DNA from: a candidate division WOR-3 bacterium
GTDB lineage: Bacteria > Hydrothermota > Tepidihabitantia > Tepidihabitantales > Tepidihabitantaceae
Reading direction: 5' to 3'
Assembly (NCBI GenBank): GCA_013177935.1
Contig: JABLXZ010000002.1
Span: 124,001-188,000, forward strand
Length of the DNA stretch: 64,000 nt
Part shown: positions 50,959-60,963 of the stretch, piece by piece
How the letters are laid out: each line of letters starts with the position of its first letter
Position numbering within the stretch: position 1 is the stretch's first letter
Position numbers and translations under genes: made by a program
The notes under the pieces: generated by a model
What the model saw: only the letters and a program-made list of their open reading frames with translations
What the model was told of the DNA's origin: nothing
The model's database searches: none

Positions 50959-52104
50959 ATGACCGGTTTGAATTTCAATTACAAAGACATCTTCCGCTCT
51001 TTAAGGCTGGGCTTTTCCGCCAAAAAGGTCGGAATGGTGATGACCGGGCTCCTGTTTGCCTTTGCCGGATACACTTTTCTGACCTATATCGCCCACATCG
51101 CCGCGGGTAACGACTGGCTTTCAATCTGGGAGACGCAACGCCTTTTACCTTTCCCCAACCCCAATCTACCATTCCCCTGGTTTTCCTGGGTGATTTACGG
51201 CGCCGGTGTTGTCTGGTTCCTCATCGTGATGCTTGTTACCGGCGCCGCGGTGGCAAAGGTTGCCTATGAGCAGTTGCGGGGCAACGAATTTTTCGAAGCC
51301 TCTTCCGGGTTTCAATTTGCCTTGAAGAACATCCGTGCGCTAATCTCAAGCCCGCTCCTAATCATCGCCTTCATCGCGCTCATCGTTGTTGCCGGTCTTG
51401 TCCTCAGCGCCCTGGGTGCTATCCCCCATTTCGGTCCCATCTTCACCGGACTTTTGTCCATCGTCGGCTTCTTCGCCGCGCTATTCATCGTGTACCTTTT
51501 ACTCGTCCTGCTGTTCACCCTTCTATTTGCTCCCGGAGTTGTCGGTGCAATGGGCAACGACACCTTTGACACACTGTTTGAGGTGTTCTCCTGTGTCAAC
51601 GAACAGCCGGCTCGCTTGGTCTGGTACACATTTCTCGTTGCCGTGCTCGCAAAGGTCGGCTCTTTTTTACTCGGGCTTGCCTCGAGCCTTGCCGGCAGAA
51701 TCGGCTCTTTGATTTTGAGCGCATTTATGGGTGAGCGGTGGGCAGAGATGCTCTCAGGTGCCGAATTCATATTCAAACTTTCCATCCCCAACTGGGGCAT
51801 TTTCGCACCCCTGCACCGGATGCTTGTTTTTGAAGCCAACCTTTATGGCTTACCACAGGTATATTCGCCCTCGTACTGGGTAAATCCGGTATGGAGCAGC
51901 GGCATCGGCGCAATTCTCCTTGGAATGTGCGGCTACGCCATCGCCTTGATGGTCCTTGCCTATGGGCTTTCGGTCTGGTTTACCGGCACCGTCCTTTCCC
52001 TCACCACAATCATCAAAAAGAAGGATGATAAAAACATCCTTGAAAGACCCGATGAGGAAGAGGAGGTCATTGAACCGACCGAACCAGCGGCGAATCAGCC
52101 ATAA
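50959..52104 (+). CDS. Polytopic membrane protein, unknown function
   Basis: The 381-aa protein starts at ATG after GGGAGG. It has about six hydrophobic segments (near 25-45, 75-100, 125-150, 155-185, 215-245, 320-345), a conserved-looking loop (PGVVGAMGNDTFDTLFEVFSCV) and an acidic, Glu/Pro-rich C-tail (DEEEEVIEPTEPA). No transporter family motif was recognised. It lies 15 bases after the 42-aa membrane protein, so they may be co-expressed. Confidence 0.6.
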   Translation: MTGLNFNYKDIFRSLRLGFSAKKVGMVMTGLLFAFAGYTFLTYIAHIAAGNDWLSIWETQRLLPFPNPNLPFPWFSWVIYGAGVVWFLIVMLVTGAAVAKVAYEQLRGNEFFEASSGFQFALKNIRALISSPLLIIAFIALIVVAGLVLSALGAIPHFGPIFTGLLSIVGFFAALFIVYLLLVLLFTLLFAPGVVGAMGNDTFDTLFEVFSCVNEQPARLVWYTFLVAVLAKVGSFLLGLASSLAGRIGSLILSAFMGERWAEMLSGAEFIFKLSIPNWGIFAPLHRMLVFEANLYGLPQVYSPSYWVNPVWSSGIGAILLGMCGYAIALMVLAYGLSVWFTGTVLSLTTIIKKKDDKNILERPDEEEEVIEPTEPAANQP

Positions 52105-52126
52105 GTTATTGTAAATCAATAACTTA
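52102..52126 (+). other. Perfect 10-bp hairpin spanning a stop codon
   Basis: TAAGTTATTG (52102-52111) and CAATAACTTA (52117-52126) pair perfectly around TAAAT. The left arm includes the stop codon of the membrane-protein gene and the right arm ends 15 bases before the hypF TTG. With no T-tract it is unlikely to be a terminator. Confidence 0.6.
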
Positions 52127-52141
52127 ATAAAGAAACAGCCA

Positions 52142-54406
52142 TTGACTCCACACCGCACATTAACCGCCCTTATAACTATCACGGGGCAGGTTCAGGGGAT
52201 TGGGTTTCGCCCCTTTGTTTACCGCCTCGCCCAAAAACTAAGTATTAAGGGTTCCATTACCAACACCAAAAAGGGCGTAAAAATTGTCGCCCAGGGCAAA
52301 AACCTCAAAAAATTTATCCATCTGCTTTGCACCGAGCCACCTCCCCTGTCCCGGTATCATTCCTTTGTCGTATCTTACTCAAAGTCGAACTGTTATGATA
52401 AATTCACCATAACCCAAAGCGATGTAAAATCCAAAAAGAGCGCGGTCTTTGTGTTGCCCGACCTCGCCCTGTGCTCCGACTGCCAGAAGGAACTTTTCGC
52501 GCCGGATGACCGGCGTTTTGGTTACCCGTTCATAAACTGCACCCATTGCGGACCAAGATACACAATAATTAAAGCGCTCCCCTACGACCGGGAAAGGACA
52601 ACGATGAGTAAGTTCAACCTGTGCCCGGACTGTTTTGAGGAGTACCACAACCCAACCAATCGCCGTTTTCACGCCGAGCCGCTCGCCTGTCCGAAATGCG
52701 GTCCCACTTTAACCCTGCTTGACAAACAGGGCAAACCGCTGTCTCAGGACCCGATAACGGCTGCCGCTCAGGCGCTCCTTAAAGGAAAAATTGTGGCGAT
52801 AAAGGGCTTGGGCGGGTTTCACCTTGCCTGCGACGCAACTTCAGACCGCGCGGTGAAACTTCTGCGGCAGCGTAAGGAGCGTTCGGGCAAGCCGTTTGCC
52901 GTAATGGTTGAAAACAGTTCTGTTGCCCGACAGTTCTGCCGCCTGAACCGGTCCGCATTAAACGCCCTGAACTCCGCCGCAGCACCGATTGTTTTAGCGC
53001 CCAAACTGCCTAACCCCAGAATCCCGCTCTCCCCCTTTGTTGCGCCCAACAATCCGGCGTTCGGCGTGATGGTCGCCTATACCCCGCTCCACCGCCTGCT
53101 TTTTCAAGCCCTGCGCCAGCGGTCCGGAAAACCGGCGGTACTGGTTATGACGAGCGCCAACCAAAGCGATGAGCCAATTGTTGGCACTGATGAGGAGCTA
53201 AAGCGAAAACTGGGCAAGGTCTTTGACCTCGCCATCACCCACAATCGGGAAATTGCCAACCGCTGTGACGACTCGGTGGTGCTTGCCGACCAGAAAAAGA
53301 CGGTAATGGTGCGCCGGGCGCGCGGCTATGCACCACAACCAATCACCGTCGATAAAATGTTTCACGTGAAACAGGAGACCCTTGCGGTGGGCGGTGATGG
53401 TCGCAACACCTTCTGTCTTGCCCGGGGCGGCAACCTCTTTTTGAGTCCGCATATCGGCGACCTCGACTCAATTGACAGCGAACGATTTTTCAGTGAGACG
53501 CTCGAGCGGCTGATTGAATGGACCGGGATTGTGCCTAAAAGGGTAATTTGTGACCTGCATCCTGACTACAGCTCAACCCGGCTCGCCGAACGGTTGAGTA
53601 AAAGGTGGGACGGGAAAATCTACCGGGTTCAACACCATTACGCCCACATCCTTTCGGTAATCGCCGAGCATGGCCTCAAGCCGCCGGTTATCGGCTTAGC
53701 CTGTGATGGCACCGGCTATGGAATTGACGGCGCAGTCTGGGGTTGTGAAATCATCCTTGTTCAGCCCGACCTTTCCTGGAAACGGCTGGCTCATCTCGGT
53801 TATCTCCGACACAATGCGGGTGGTGGTATGCTCGCTGACCCAGAAAAGGTGGCGGTTGCCTACTGTGCCCAAGCTGGTTTGTCAGCTTCTGAGGTCCGGG
53901 CGCTCGGTTTAAAGCCGAGCAGGGGAGAGCCAGATTTTCCTTTTTTAACCTCCAGTATGGGCAGGTTGTTTGACTGTGTAGCAGCAATTACCGGTATCTG
54001 TCGAAGGGCAACCTTTGAAGGTGAAGCCGCAATCGCCCTGGAAAAGGCGGCGCTTGATGCCGGCAGGCTCAAGGTTAAAGCGCCTGAGTTCGGGCTGGAC
54101 CTCAATCCGGTGCCAATTTTGCGCTGGGTTGCTGAGCATACCATCAGACACACCCCGGCTCAACAGGTGGCGCTCGGTTTTCACACCGCCCTGGTCCACG
54201 GTTTGGGTGAAGCGCTGACCAAATTTGCGCGTGCTTACCGGATAAACCAGGTGTGCCTTTCCGGTGGGAGCATACAGAACCGGTTAATTCGTAATGGGAT
54301 AGTAAAGTTCCTCGCACGCCAGGGGGTTGCGGTCTATCACAACGAGGCTGTCCCGCTTAATGATGGCGGGATTGCTTTGGGCCAGGCAATTGTGCCCACA
54401 AACTAA
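52142..54406 (+). CDS. hypF: Hydrogenase maturation carbamoyltransferase HypF
   Basis: The 754-aa protein has all HypF modules in order. The acylphosphatase domain (GQVQGIGFRPFVYRLA, 1-90) is followed by two zinc fingers (CSDC...CTHC and CPDC...CPKC, about 105-190), a YrdC-like domain (about 200-385) and a Kae1-like domain (DLHPDYSSTRLAERL, VQHHYAHILSV, LACDGTGYGIDGAVWG). It forms the cyanide ligand of [NiFe]-hydrogenases from carbamoyl phosphate with HypE. It appears to start at TTG (52142); no ATG or GTG is available. No other hyp or hydrogenase gene is in the window. Confidence 0.93.
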   Translation: MTPHRTLTALITITGQVQGIGFRPFVYRLAQKLSIKGSITNTKKGVKIVAQGKNLKKFIHLLCTEPPPLSRYHSFVVSYSKSNCYDKFTITQSDVKSKKSAVFVLPDLALCSDCQKELFAPDDRRFGYPFINCTHCGPRYTIIKALPYDRERTTMSKFNLCPDCFEEYHNPTNRRFHAEPLACPKCGPTLTLLDKQGKPLSQDPITAAAQALLKGKIVAIKGLGGFHLACDATSDRAVKLLRQRKERSGKPFAVMVENSSVARQFCRLNRSALNALNSAAAPIVLAPKLPNPRIPLSPFVAPNNPAFGVMVAYTPLHRLLFQALRQRSGKPAVLVMTSANQSDEPIVGTDEELKRKLGKVFDLAITHNREIANRCDDSVVLADQKKTVMVRRARGYAPQPITVDKMFHVKQETLAVGGDGRNTFCLARGGNLFLSPHIGDLDSIDSERFFSETLERLIEWTGIVPKRVICDLHPDYSSTRLAERLSKRWDGKIYRVQHHYAHILSVIAEHGLKPPVIGLACDGTGYGIDGAVWGCEIILVQPDLSWKRLAHLGYLRHNAGGGMLADPEKVAVAYCAQAGLSASEVRALGLKPSRGEPDFPFLTSSMGRLFDCVAAITGICRRATFEGEAAIALEKAALDAGRLKVKAPEFGLDLNPVPILRWVAEHTIRHTPAQQVALGFHTALVHGLGEALTKFARAYRINQVCLSGGSIQNRLIRNGIVKFLARQGVAVYHNEAVPLNDGGIALGQAIVPTN

Positions 54407-54427
54407 CAAAAATTTAACCGCCATTTA

Positions 54428-54455
54428 TTGACAACGGGCAAAATTGCTTTATTAT
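54428..54455 (+). promoter_or_regulatory. dnaA promoter
   Basis: TTGACA (54428-54433), 16-nt spacer and TATTAT (54450-54455). The leader of about 145 nt carries the DnaA boxes. Confidence 0.6.
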
Positions 54456-54486
54456 CAAAGCCGGTTCATTAAAAAAGGCAGACAAC

Positions 54487-54594
54487 TGTGGACAGAGTTC
54501 ATTCTTATTTTATATCTCTTTTATTCTGCGCCACTTACAGCAAGGAATTGTGTGGAAAAGTGTGTGGAAAAGTTTGTTTTAAATTTGTGGGAAA
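54487..54594 (+). promoter_or_regulatory. Cluster of DnaA boxes upstream of dnaA
   Basis: TGTGGAAAA occurs at 54551-54559 and 54563-54571, 12 bp apart. Its reverse complement TTTTCCACA fits the consensus TTWTNCACA exactly. TGTGGGAAA (54586-54594) fits 8 of 9 and TGTGGACAG (54487-54495) fits 7 of 9. Such clusters autoregulate dnaA and often belong to the origin. Confidence 0.75.
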
Positions 54595-54606
54595 CGAAGC
54601 AGGTGT

Positions 54607-55944
54607 ATGAATAGCGAGCAGGTATGGTCTGAGGTTTTGGAGCTGTTAAAGTTAAGGGTAAATCAGCAGGCTTTTCAAACCTGGCTTGCCCCAACCCGGT
54701 TGTTTAATATGGTAAACGGCACGGTTCAGGTTGCCGTTCCTAACAACTTTTTTGCCGACTGGCTACAGCACCATTACAAAACCGAAATCACGAGCGCGCT
54801 CAAGGCGGTGACCGGCAGAGATTTGCAGGTTGAGTTTTTGGTCCCGGTTGAGGGTAAAAAGCCGGTGGTCACTAAGCCCCAACCGGCTGTAGCGGTTCAA
54901 ACCGGAACCAACACCGCTTCCCAGTTTCGGCTGCGCAGCCGCTACACCTTTGACACCTTCATTGTTGGTGAGAGTAATCGGCTTGCCTGGGCAGCAGCGC
55001 GCAATGTTGCCCAGAACCTGGGCAAGGTTTTCAACCCGCTTTTCATTTATGGTGGGGTGGGCTTGGGTAAAACCCACCTGATTCAGGCGATTGGCAATGC
55101 GGCGCTGGCACGCCATCCCGGGTTAAGGCTTTGTTACACCCCGGCTGAGGTGCTCTTTCTTGAGTTGATTCAGGCGATAGAGAAAAACACCCGGCTTGAG
55201 TTCAAAGAAAAGTATCGCGGTTTGGACCTATTGCTCCTTGATGATGTCCATTACCTGGTTGGTAAGGAAAGTTTGCAGGAGGAGATATTTTACACCTTTA
55301 ACGCACTTCAAGATGCAGGAAGTCAGGTTGTTTTTACCAGTGACCGGCCGCCCAAAGACATACCAACGCTTCAGGAGCGGTTGATTTCCCGGCTGGGAAG
55401 CGGACTGGTTGTGGACATCCAGCCGCCCGAACTGGAAACCCGCATCGCTATTTTGCTCCAGAAAGCAAAGCAGGAAAATTTTGATTTGAGCGAAGATATC
55501 GCCTGTTACATTGCCAACCGGGTACGCTCTAACATCAGAACGCTTGAGGCTTCGCTGGTCCGGCTGATTGCGATGCACTCCCTGACCGGAAGGCCCGTAA
55601 CTACCGAACTGGCAGAGGCGGCACTAAAAGACCTGATTCAGCACGAAGACCCACTGGACCCGAGCCGGGTTATCACCGCCGTTGCCGAGCATTTTCAGGT
55701 TCCGGTCCAGGAGTTAAAAGGGCAATCCCGTACAAAGAGGATTGCGCTGGCGCGCCAGGTTGCTATGTACCTGATGCGCAGTGTGTTAAACCTTTCCTTA
55801 AAGGATATTGGATACCATTTTGGAGGCAAGGACCACACCACAGTGATGCACGCCACAGAGAAAATAAACGAGTTAAAAGCCCGCGACCCCTTATTTGCCA
55901 GCCAGATTGAGCGCCTCTCCCGTCATATAAACAACGGTTCCTAA
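54607..55944 (+). CDS. dnaA: Chromosomal replication initiator DnaA
   Basis: The 445-aa protein has all four domains: I (1-80, WSEVLELLKLRVNQQAFQTWLAPT), a short linker, AAA+ domain III with Walker A GGVGLGKTH (149-157) and Walker B LLLLDDVHYL. The DNA-binding domain IV follows (KRIALARQVAMYLMRSVLNLSLKDIGYHFGGKDHTTVMHA). It binds DnaA boxes and opens the origin. ATG is close to the last DnaA box. dnaN, the usual neighbour, is not next to it. Confidence 0.97.
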   Translation: MNSEQVWSEVLELLKLRVNQQAFQTWLAPTRLFNMVNGTVQVAVPNNFFADWLQHHYKTEITSALKAVTGRDLQVEFLVPVEGKKPVVTKPQPAVAVQTGTNTASQFRLRSRYTFDTFIVGESNRLAWAAARNVAQNLGKVFNPLFIYGGVGLGKTHLIQAIGNAALARHPGLRLCYTPAEVLFLELIQAIEKNTRLEFKEKYRGLDLLLLDDVHYLVGKESLQEEIFYTFNALQDAGSQVVFTSDRPPKDIPTLQERLISRLGSGLVVDIQPPELETRIAILLQKAKQENFDLSEDIACYIANRVRSNIRTLEASLVRLIAMHSLTGRPVTTELAEAALKDLIQHEDPLDPSRVITAVAEHFQVPVQELKGQSRTKRIALARQVAMYLMRSVLNLSLKDIGYHFGGKDHTTVMHATEKINELKARDPLFASQIERLSRHINNGS

Positions 55945-56360
55945 GCAAGCAGTTGTGCAAAACCTTGTGAATTGTTGTCCGTTCTTTTATTTTGCCTGGT
56001 TAATACCCACTAAATCCACTTTACATTACACAACAACACACTGCCATAACTATCATTGTAGCATAGCCTTGTTAACAAAAACACATTTACACACTACCAT
56101 CAACCACACCAAAATTATTATTTTTAGCCAATGATGTAATTAACTAAAAACTTATTATATACTTTTATAATTAGTAACTATTTATAAATAGATAATGATT
56201 AGTGGGGTTGAAAGTTTGTAATCGCATTGTTTTTATTGTTTCTCTTTTTTGCTAAATAATAAATGCCGGCGATAGGAAATACCTGTTTAAAACTTTAAGT
56301 TAATCTGTAAAAAGTTACCGGTACAATCTCAAACGCGCTTTTATCCAAGCAACATTGTTG
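55945..56360. other. AT-rich region after dnaA, possible oriC
   Basis: About 415 bp of strongly AT-rich DNA contain no ORF. An exact DnaA box (TGTGCAAAA, 55954-55962) and an 8-of-9 match (ATTTACACA near 56087) lie in the left half. The right half has TTATTATATAC-, TTTATAAATAGATAATG-type unwinding-prone runs. With the boxes upstream of dnaA this fits a bipartite origin, but this is inference. Confidence 0.45.
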
Positions 56361-56388
56361 TTGACATTTCATTTCATTTAAATATATT
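56361..56388 (+). promoter_or_regulatory. V-ATPase operon promoter, near-leaderless
   Basis: TTGACA (56361-56366), 16-nt spacer and TATATT (56383-56388) place +1 about 3 bases before the GTG at 56398. Confidence 0.65.
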
Positions 56389-56397
56389 TTTATTCTT

Positions 56398-57426
56398 GTG
56401 ACATCGTTTCGATATATCCGCTGGAGCGAAAGCCTTGGTTATGGATTCGCTGTTGGTCGAGTTCGTGCCTTAGAAACAGTGCTTCTGGACCGCAATCAGT
56501 ACGAACGGCTGTTACGAGCAACCGGAGTCGAAGGTTTTATCACCACCCTTGCCGAAACACGGTACGGACAATTGCTGTCTTCTGAAGTAGATGTCAATAA
56601 GCTTTTTTTAACAGTCCACCAGGAAAACATCCTTTTCTGCCAGGGATATGCAAAGGATGCCTGGTTAAAGGCACTGATTCAAATACCGGCGGACATATTC
56701 AATTTGAAGGTGATGCTAAAGAACCGTTATCTGGGAAAGAACACCCCGTCAAATGAGTTGTTAAGCGGTGGGGGTTGGAGCGTAAAAGAGCTCAATATGA
56801 TAACTTCCCCCGAAATGCCGCGTTTGCCGGTTGAAAAATGGGATTTTGTTCTGGCATGGCGCCGCGCCCAGGAGGCGTTGCGGCTTGCCGAAGAAAAACA
56901 GGACCCGGCAGTGATTGACCTCGTGATGGACCGGCTGGCACAGGAACTGGCTTTGCGCTGGACAGAAGGAAAAGATTTTGCCCTTGGCTATTACCGGCTT
57001 TTTGCCGATGTAACAAATCTCAAGACCTTAATCCGGGTAAAGGTATTAAACGAAGGTGTTGACACTTTTCGGACCGCTTTTTTGCCTGGTGGCACAATCG
57101 CCTTTGAGCAGTTGCAACGGATTTACGAGTTAGAACCAAGCGCCCTTAATGAACTGCGCATTGACCAGTCGTTTTTAACAATGTTGCAAATCGGCGTTCG
57201 GGTACGGGATGGTAATGAAAGCGTCTTGCCCATTGAGAAAAAGGGCCGCGAGTTGCTGCTTGACTACATCAATCAAGCCCGCTATGTTGCCCTTGGTTAT
57301 GAACCACTGTGGCGTTTTTACCTGTTGCGGGAAAACGAGCTAACCAATCTACGGCAGCTTTACGCCGCCAAGATTGCCGGCTGGGATATAAAACAGTGTC
57401 AAGAGGTTGTTGTCTATGGGTACTGA
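56398..57426 (+). CDS. ntpC: V/A-type ATPase subunit C
   Basis: The 342-aa protein starts at GTG and is rich in helices, with RVRALETVLLDRNQYERLL, FNLKVMLKNRYLGKN, FADVTNLKTLIRVK and the C-terminal NELTNLRQLYAAKIAGW, the pattern of the AC39/V0d family. It connects the rotor c-ring/central stalk to the stator. No Shine-Dalgarno site is present, and the mRNA should be nearly leaderless. It overlaps the subunit F start by 11 bases. Confidence 0.85.
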   Translation: MTSFRYIRWSESLGYGFAVGRVRALETVLLDRNQYERLLRATGVEGFITTLAETRYGQLLSSEVDVNKLFLTVHQENILFCQGYAKDAWLKALIQIPADIFNLKVMLKNRYLGKNTPSNELLSGGGWSVKELNMITSPEMPRLPVEKWDFVLAWRRAQEALRLAEEKQDPAVIDLVMDRLAQELALRWTEGKDFALGYYRLFADVTNLKTLIRVKVLNEGVDTFRTAFLPGGTIAFEQLQRIYELEPSALNELRIDQSFLTMLQIGVRVRDGNESVLPIEKKGRELLLDYINQARYVALGYEPLWRFYLLRENELTNLRQLYAAKIAGWDIKQCQEVVVYGY

Positions 57427-57757
57427 ACTGGGGAAGGTGGCGGTGGTTGGACCGGGCGCGGTGGTGACACCGTTCCGGGCGGTTGGGCTTGAAGTATTTC
57501 CGGTCGAGTCTGGAGCCGACCCCGCAGCGGTCGTGCAAAATTTAATCAACACCGGATATCAGTTGATATTTTTTACCGACGACCTGACCGAGGCGTTGCA
57601 ACCGCTAATCGAAAAGTTTCACAACACCGCCTTGCCCTGTCTGGTGGCGCTTCCTTTTACCGGCACCGATGCGGGCGAGGCGCGGTTGCGGGCTGCCGTG
57701 CGCCGTGCCTGTGGTGCCGATGTACTCGGCGTTAGGATGGGGGAGAGTTATGAGTGA
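57416..57757 (+). CDS. ntpF: V/A-type ATPase subunit F
   Basis: The 113-aa protein starts at ATG (57416) inside the end of ntpC. It shows KVAVVGPGAVVTPFRAVGLEVFPV and YQLIFFTDDLTEAL, the Rossmann-like core of subunit F, then a C-terminal helix region (VRRACGADVLGVRM). It sits on the central stalk and modulates rotation. Its stop overlaps the ntpA start. Confidence 0.85.
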   Translation: MGTELGKVAVVGPGAVVTPFRAVGLEVFPVESGADPAAVVQNLINTGYQLIFFTDDLTEALQPLIEKFHNTALPCLVALPFTGTDAGEARLRAAVRRACGADVLGVRMGESYE

Positions 57758-59525
57758 GACTACCGGAACAATCGTTCGAGTGTCAGGACCGCTCGTGGTT
57801 GCGCGCGGTATGACCGGTTCCAAGATGTACGATGTGGTACGTGTTTCGGAAAAGCGGTTGCTGGGCGAAATCATTCAGCTGCGCGGTGACGAAGCGGCGA
57901 TTCAGGTTTATGAGGAAACCGCGGGCATCGGTCCGGGCGAACCGGTATATCCAACCTACGAGCCACTCTCGGTGGAACTGGGTCCCGGGCTTCTCGAAAC
58001 GATTTATGACGGGGTGCAAAGGCCATTAAACCTGATTCAAGAGAAGGCGGGCTACTTTATTACCCGCGGCATTGAGGTCCCGGCTTTGTCCCGGGAACGG
58101 AAATGGCATTTTGTTCCTACCTGTAAGAAGGGTGAAAAGGTTGGACCGGGTGATGTTATCGGCGAAGTAGCCGAGACCGTATTAGTTAAGCATCGGATAC
58201 TGGTGCCGCCCGGTGTTCAGGGGACAGTACGGGAAATTAGCGAAGGAGATTTTTGTGTTACCGATACGGTGGCGGTACTGGAAACCGAAGCCGGGGAACA
58301 CCGTTTGACAATGTTACAGCGCTGGCCGGTGCGGCTGCCCCGACCGGTGCGGCGGCGCCTGGCACCGGATGAACCGCTCCTTACCGGGCAAAGGATTATC
58401 GACACCTTTTTCCCGATTGCCAAAGGGGGTACCGCTTGCGTACCAGGACCGTTTGGGTCGGGGAAAACGGTCATCCAGCACCAGTTTGCCAAGTGGTCCG
58501 ACGCCGAAATTGTTATATTTGTCGGCTGTGGAGAACGGGGTAATGAGATGACCGATGTCCTTCTGGAGTTTCCGGAACTGAAAGACCCCAAGAGCGGTGA
58601 GCCGTTGATGAAACGGACGGTGCTGATTGCCAACACTTCAAATATGCCGGTGGCGGCGCGGGAGGCTTCGGTTTACACCGCCATCACCATCGGTGAATAC
58701 TTTCGTGATATGGGGTATTCGGTTGCACTCCAGGCCGATTCAACCTCACGCTGGGCCGAGGCGATGCGGGAGATTTCTGGACGGCTTGAGGAGATGCCGG
58801 GTGAAGAAGGGTATCCGGCGTACCTTGCCACCCGGATTGCGGAGTTTTACGAACGCGCCGGCCGGGTAACCTGTCTTGGTAAATACCAAGGGAAAGAGAT
58901 GGAAGGCGCTTTGACCGTGATTGGTTCGGTTTCACCGCCCGGGGGCGACCTTAACGACCCGGTGGTACAGGCGACATTGCGGGTTGTCAAGGTGTTCTGG
59001 TCGCTTGAGGACAAACTGGCATTCCAGCGGCACTTTCCCGCCATCTCCTGGCTCCGTTCCTATTCGCTCTACACCGATGCGATTGCTGATGCGATGGCAA
59101 AACGAGCCGAGCCGGAGTTTAACGAAAACGTCCGGCGTGCCCTTGCCCTGCTTCAGAAGGAGGCAGAACTGGAGGAGATTGTCCGTCTGGTGGGGAAGGA
59201 CACCCTTTCCGCTGAAGACCGGCTCATCTTAGAGATCGCCCGTTCCCTGCGCGAAGACTTTCTCCATCAGAACGCCTTCCACGACACCGATACTTACACC
59301 TCGCTTAAAAAGCAGGCGGCGATGCTAAAGGTGATAATGAGATTTTATGAACTGGCACAGCAGGCTTTGAACCGTGGCGCAGAGATAAGCCAGATTGAAA
59401 AACTTGCGGTACGGGAGCGTATCGCCCGAATGAAGTTTGTCACTGAAGCGGAGTTTGATGCCACGGTTCAAAACATTCAACGGCAGATGGAGGCGGAAAT
59501 AAACGGATTAACCAGAAAAGTATGA
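57750..59525 (+). CDS. ntpA: V/A-type ATPase catalytic subunit A
   Basis: The 591-aa protein starts at ATG (57750); the longer in-frame start at 57669 lies inside ntpF. Walker A GPFGSGKT (233-240) is preceded by the family's long N-terminal insert. [16 protein letters not shown] and [40 protein letters not shown] follow. It hydrolyses or makes ATP in the peripheral head. It overlaps ntpB as ATGA. Confidence 0.96.
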   Translation: MSETTGTIVRVSGPLVVARGMTGSKMYDVVRVSEKRLLGEIIQLRGDEAAIQVYEETAGIGPGEPVYPTYEPLSVELGPGLLETIYDGVQRPLNLIQEKAGYFITRGIEVPALSRERKWHFVPTCKKGEKVGPGDVIGEVAETVLVKHRILVPPGVQGTVREISEGDFCVTDTVAVLETEAGEHRLTMLQRWPVRLPRPVRRRLAPDEPLLTGQRIIDTFFPIAKGGTACVPGPFGSGKTVIQHQFAKWSDAEIVIFVGCGERGNEMTDVLLEFPELKDPKSGEPLMKRTVLIANTSNMPVAAREASVYTAITIGEYFRDMGYSVALQADSTSRWAEAMREISGRLEEMPGEEGYPAYLATRIAEFYERAGRVTCLGKYQGKEMEGALTVIGSVSPPGGDLNDPVVQATLRVVKVFWSLEDKLAFQRHFPAISWLRSYSLYTDAIADAMAKRAEPEFNENVRRALALLQKEAELEEIVRLVGKDTLSAEDRLILEIARSLREDFLHQNAFHDTDTYTSLKKQAAMLKVIMRFYELAQQALNRGAEISQIEKLAVRERIARMKFVTEAEFDATVQNIQRQMEAEINGLTRKV

Positions 59526-60901
59526 TAAAAGAGTATCAAACTGTTCACTCAATTGCCGGTCCCCTGATGGTTGTTGAAGGGGTTGCCGGGGTCAAGTATG
59601 CGGAACTGGTTGAAATCAGCCTGCCCAATGGGGAAAAGCGTCGGGGTCAGGTTCTGGAAGCAGACCGGGACCGGGCATTGATTCAGGTTTTTGAGGGCAC
59701 AAGCGGCATTGATGTGCCGCGGGCAAAGGTGCGGTTTCTTGCCCGCGGGATTGAACTGGCGCTTTCTGAAGAGATGCTGGGCAGGGTTTTCAGCGGTTTA
59801 GGTGAGCCGCGTGATGGCGGACCAAAGGTCATACCCGAAAAGCGTGCCGATATCAATGGCGCACCGATCAACCCCTACTCCCGCGAGTATCCCAACGAGT
59901 TTATTCAAACTGGAATTTCGGCGATTGACGGTTTGAATACCCTGGTGCGGGGTCAAAAACTCCCGATATTTTCTGGTACCGGCTTGCCCCACAACCGGCT
60001 TGCTGCTCAGATTGCCCGACAGGCACGGGTGCTTGGTAGCGAGGAGTCGTTCGCGGTGGTGTTTGCCGCGATGGGAATAACTTTTGAAGAAGCCGATTTC
60101 TTTATTCAAAGTTTCACCGCATCCGGCGCCATTGAACGCACAGTACTCTTTCTCAACCTGGCAAATGAGCCGGCAATCGAGCGTATTGCAACCCCGCGCA
60201 CCGCACTGACCGCGGCTGAATATCTGGCGTTTGACCTCGGGATGCATGTTCTCGTGATTCTAACCGATATGACCAACTACTGTGAGGCGTTGCGTGAGAT
60301 ATCAGCGGCGCGCAAAGAGATTCCCGGGCGCAGGGGTTATCCCGGTTATCTCTACACCGACCTGGCATCTATCTATGAGCGGTGCGGCCGGATTAAGGGT
60401 CGTGAAGGTTCGATTACGATGATGCCGATTTTGACCATGCCGGAAGATGACAAGACCCATCCGATTCCCGACCTCACCGGTTACATCACTGAAGGGCAGA
60501 TAATTTTATCACGGGCTTTGCACCACAAAGGCATCGCACCACCTATCGATGTTCTGCCCTCGCTGTCTCGTTTAAAGGACAAGGGTATCGGCGCCGGTAA
60601 AACCCGGGAGGACCATGCCGACCTTTTTAACCAGCTCTATGCGTGCTATGCGCGGGGCAAAGAGGCAGAGGAGTTGCAGGTGATTTTAGGAGAGGCAGCG
60701 CTTTCTGAGGCGGACCGGGTATATCTTAAATTTGCCCAGGTTTTTGAGGAGCGGTACATTGCCCAGGGCGAATATGAAAACCGGACGATTGAGCAGACGC
60801 TTGATTTGGGCTGGGAACTGTTGGCGATGTTTCCACGCGCCGAATTGAAACGGGTGCGCGAAGCGTACCTCGATAAATACTTTCACCCCAAGAACCAGTA
60901 A
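59522..60901 (+). CDS. ntpB: V/A-type ATPase subunit B
   Basis: The 459-aa regulatory subunit has [23 protein letters not shown] in place of a Walker A loop, as expected, and [40 protein letters not shown]. It alternates with A in the hexamer. In many V/A operons D follows B; here it is absent, and a PAS protein follows. E, G, I and K are likewise not in the window. Confidence 0.95.
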   Translation: MIKEYQTVHSIAGPLMVVEGVAGVKYAELVEISLPNGEKRRGQVLEADRDRALIQVFEGTSGIDVPRAKVRFLARGIELALSEEMLGRVFSGLGEPRDGGPKVIPEKRADINGAPINPYSREYPNEFIQTGISAIDGLNTLVRGQKLPIFSGTGLPHNRLAAQIARQARVLGSEESFAVVFAAMGITFEEADFFIQSFTASGAIERTVLFLNLANEPAIERIATPRTALTAAEYLAFDLGMHVLVILTDMTNYCEALREISAARKEIPGRRGYPGYLYTDLASIYERCGRIKGREGSITMMPILTMPEDDKTHPIPDLTGYITEGQIILSRALHHKGIAPPIDVLPSLSRLKDKGIGAGKTREDHADLFNQLYACYARGKEAEELQVILGEAALSEADRVYLKFAQVFEERYIAQGEYENRTIEQTLDLGWELLAMFPRAELKRVREAYLDKYFHPKNQ

Positions 60902-60916
60902 ACCCGGCTTAAATAA

Positions 60917-60945
60917 TTGACAATCTTATTTTAAATCGCTATTAT
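60917..60945 (+). promoter_or_regulatory. Promoter of PAS-protein gene
   Basis: TTGACA (60917-60922), 17-nt spacer and TATTAT (60940-60945) place +1 near 60952, about 12 bases before the ATG at 60964. Confidence 0.6.
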
Positions 60946-60963
60946 GGCGCTGGAGTCATTGAG

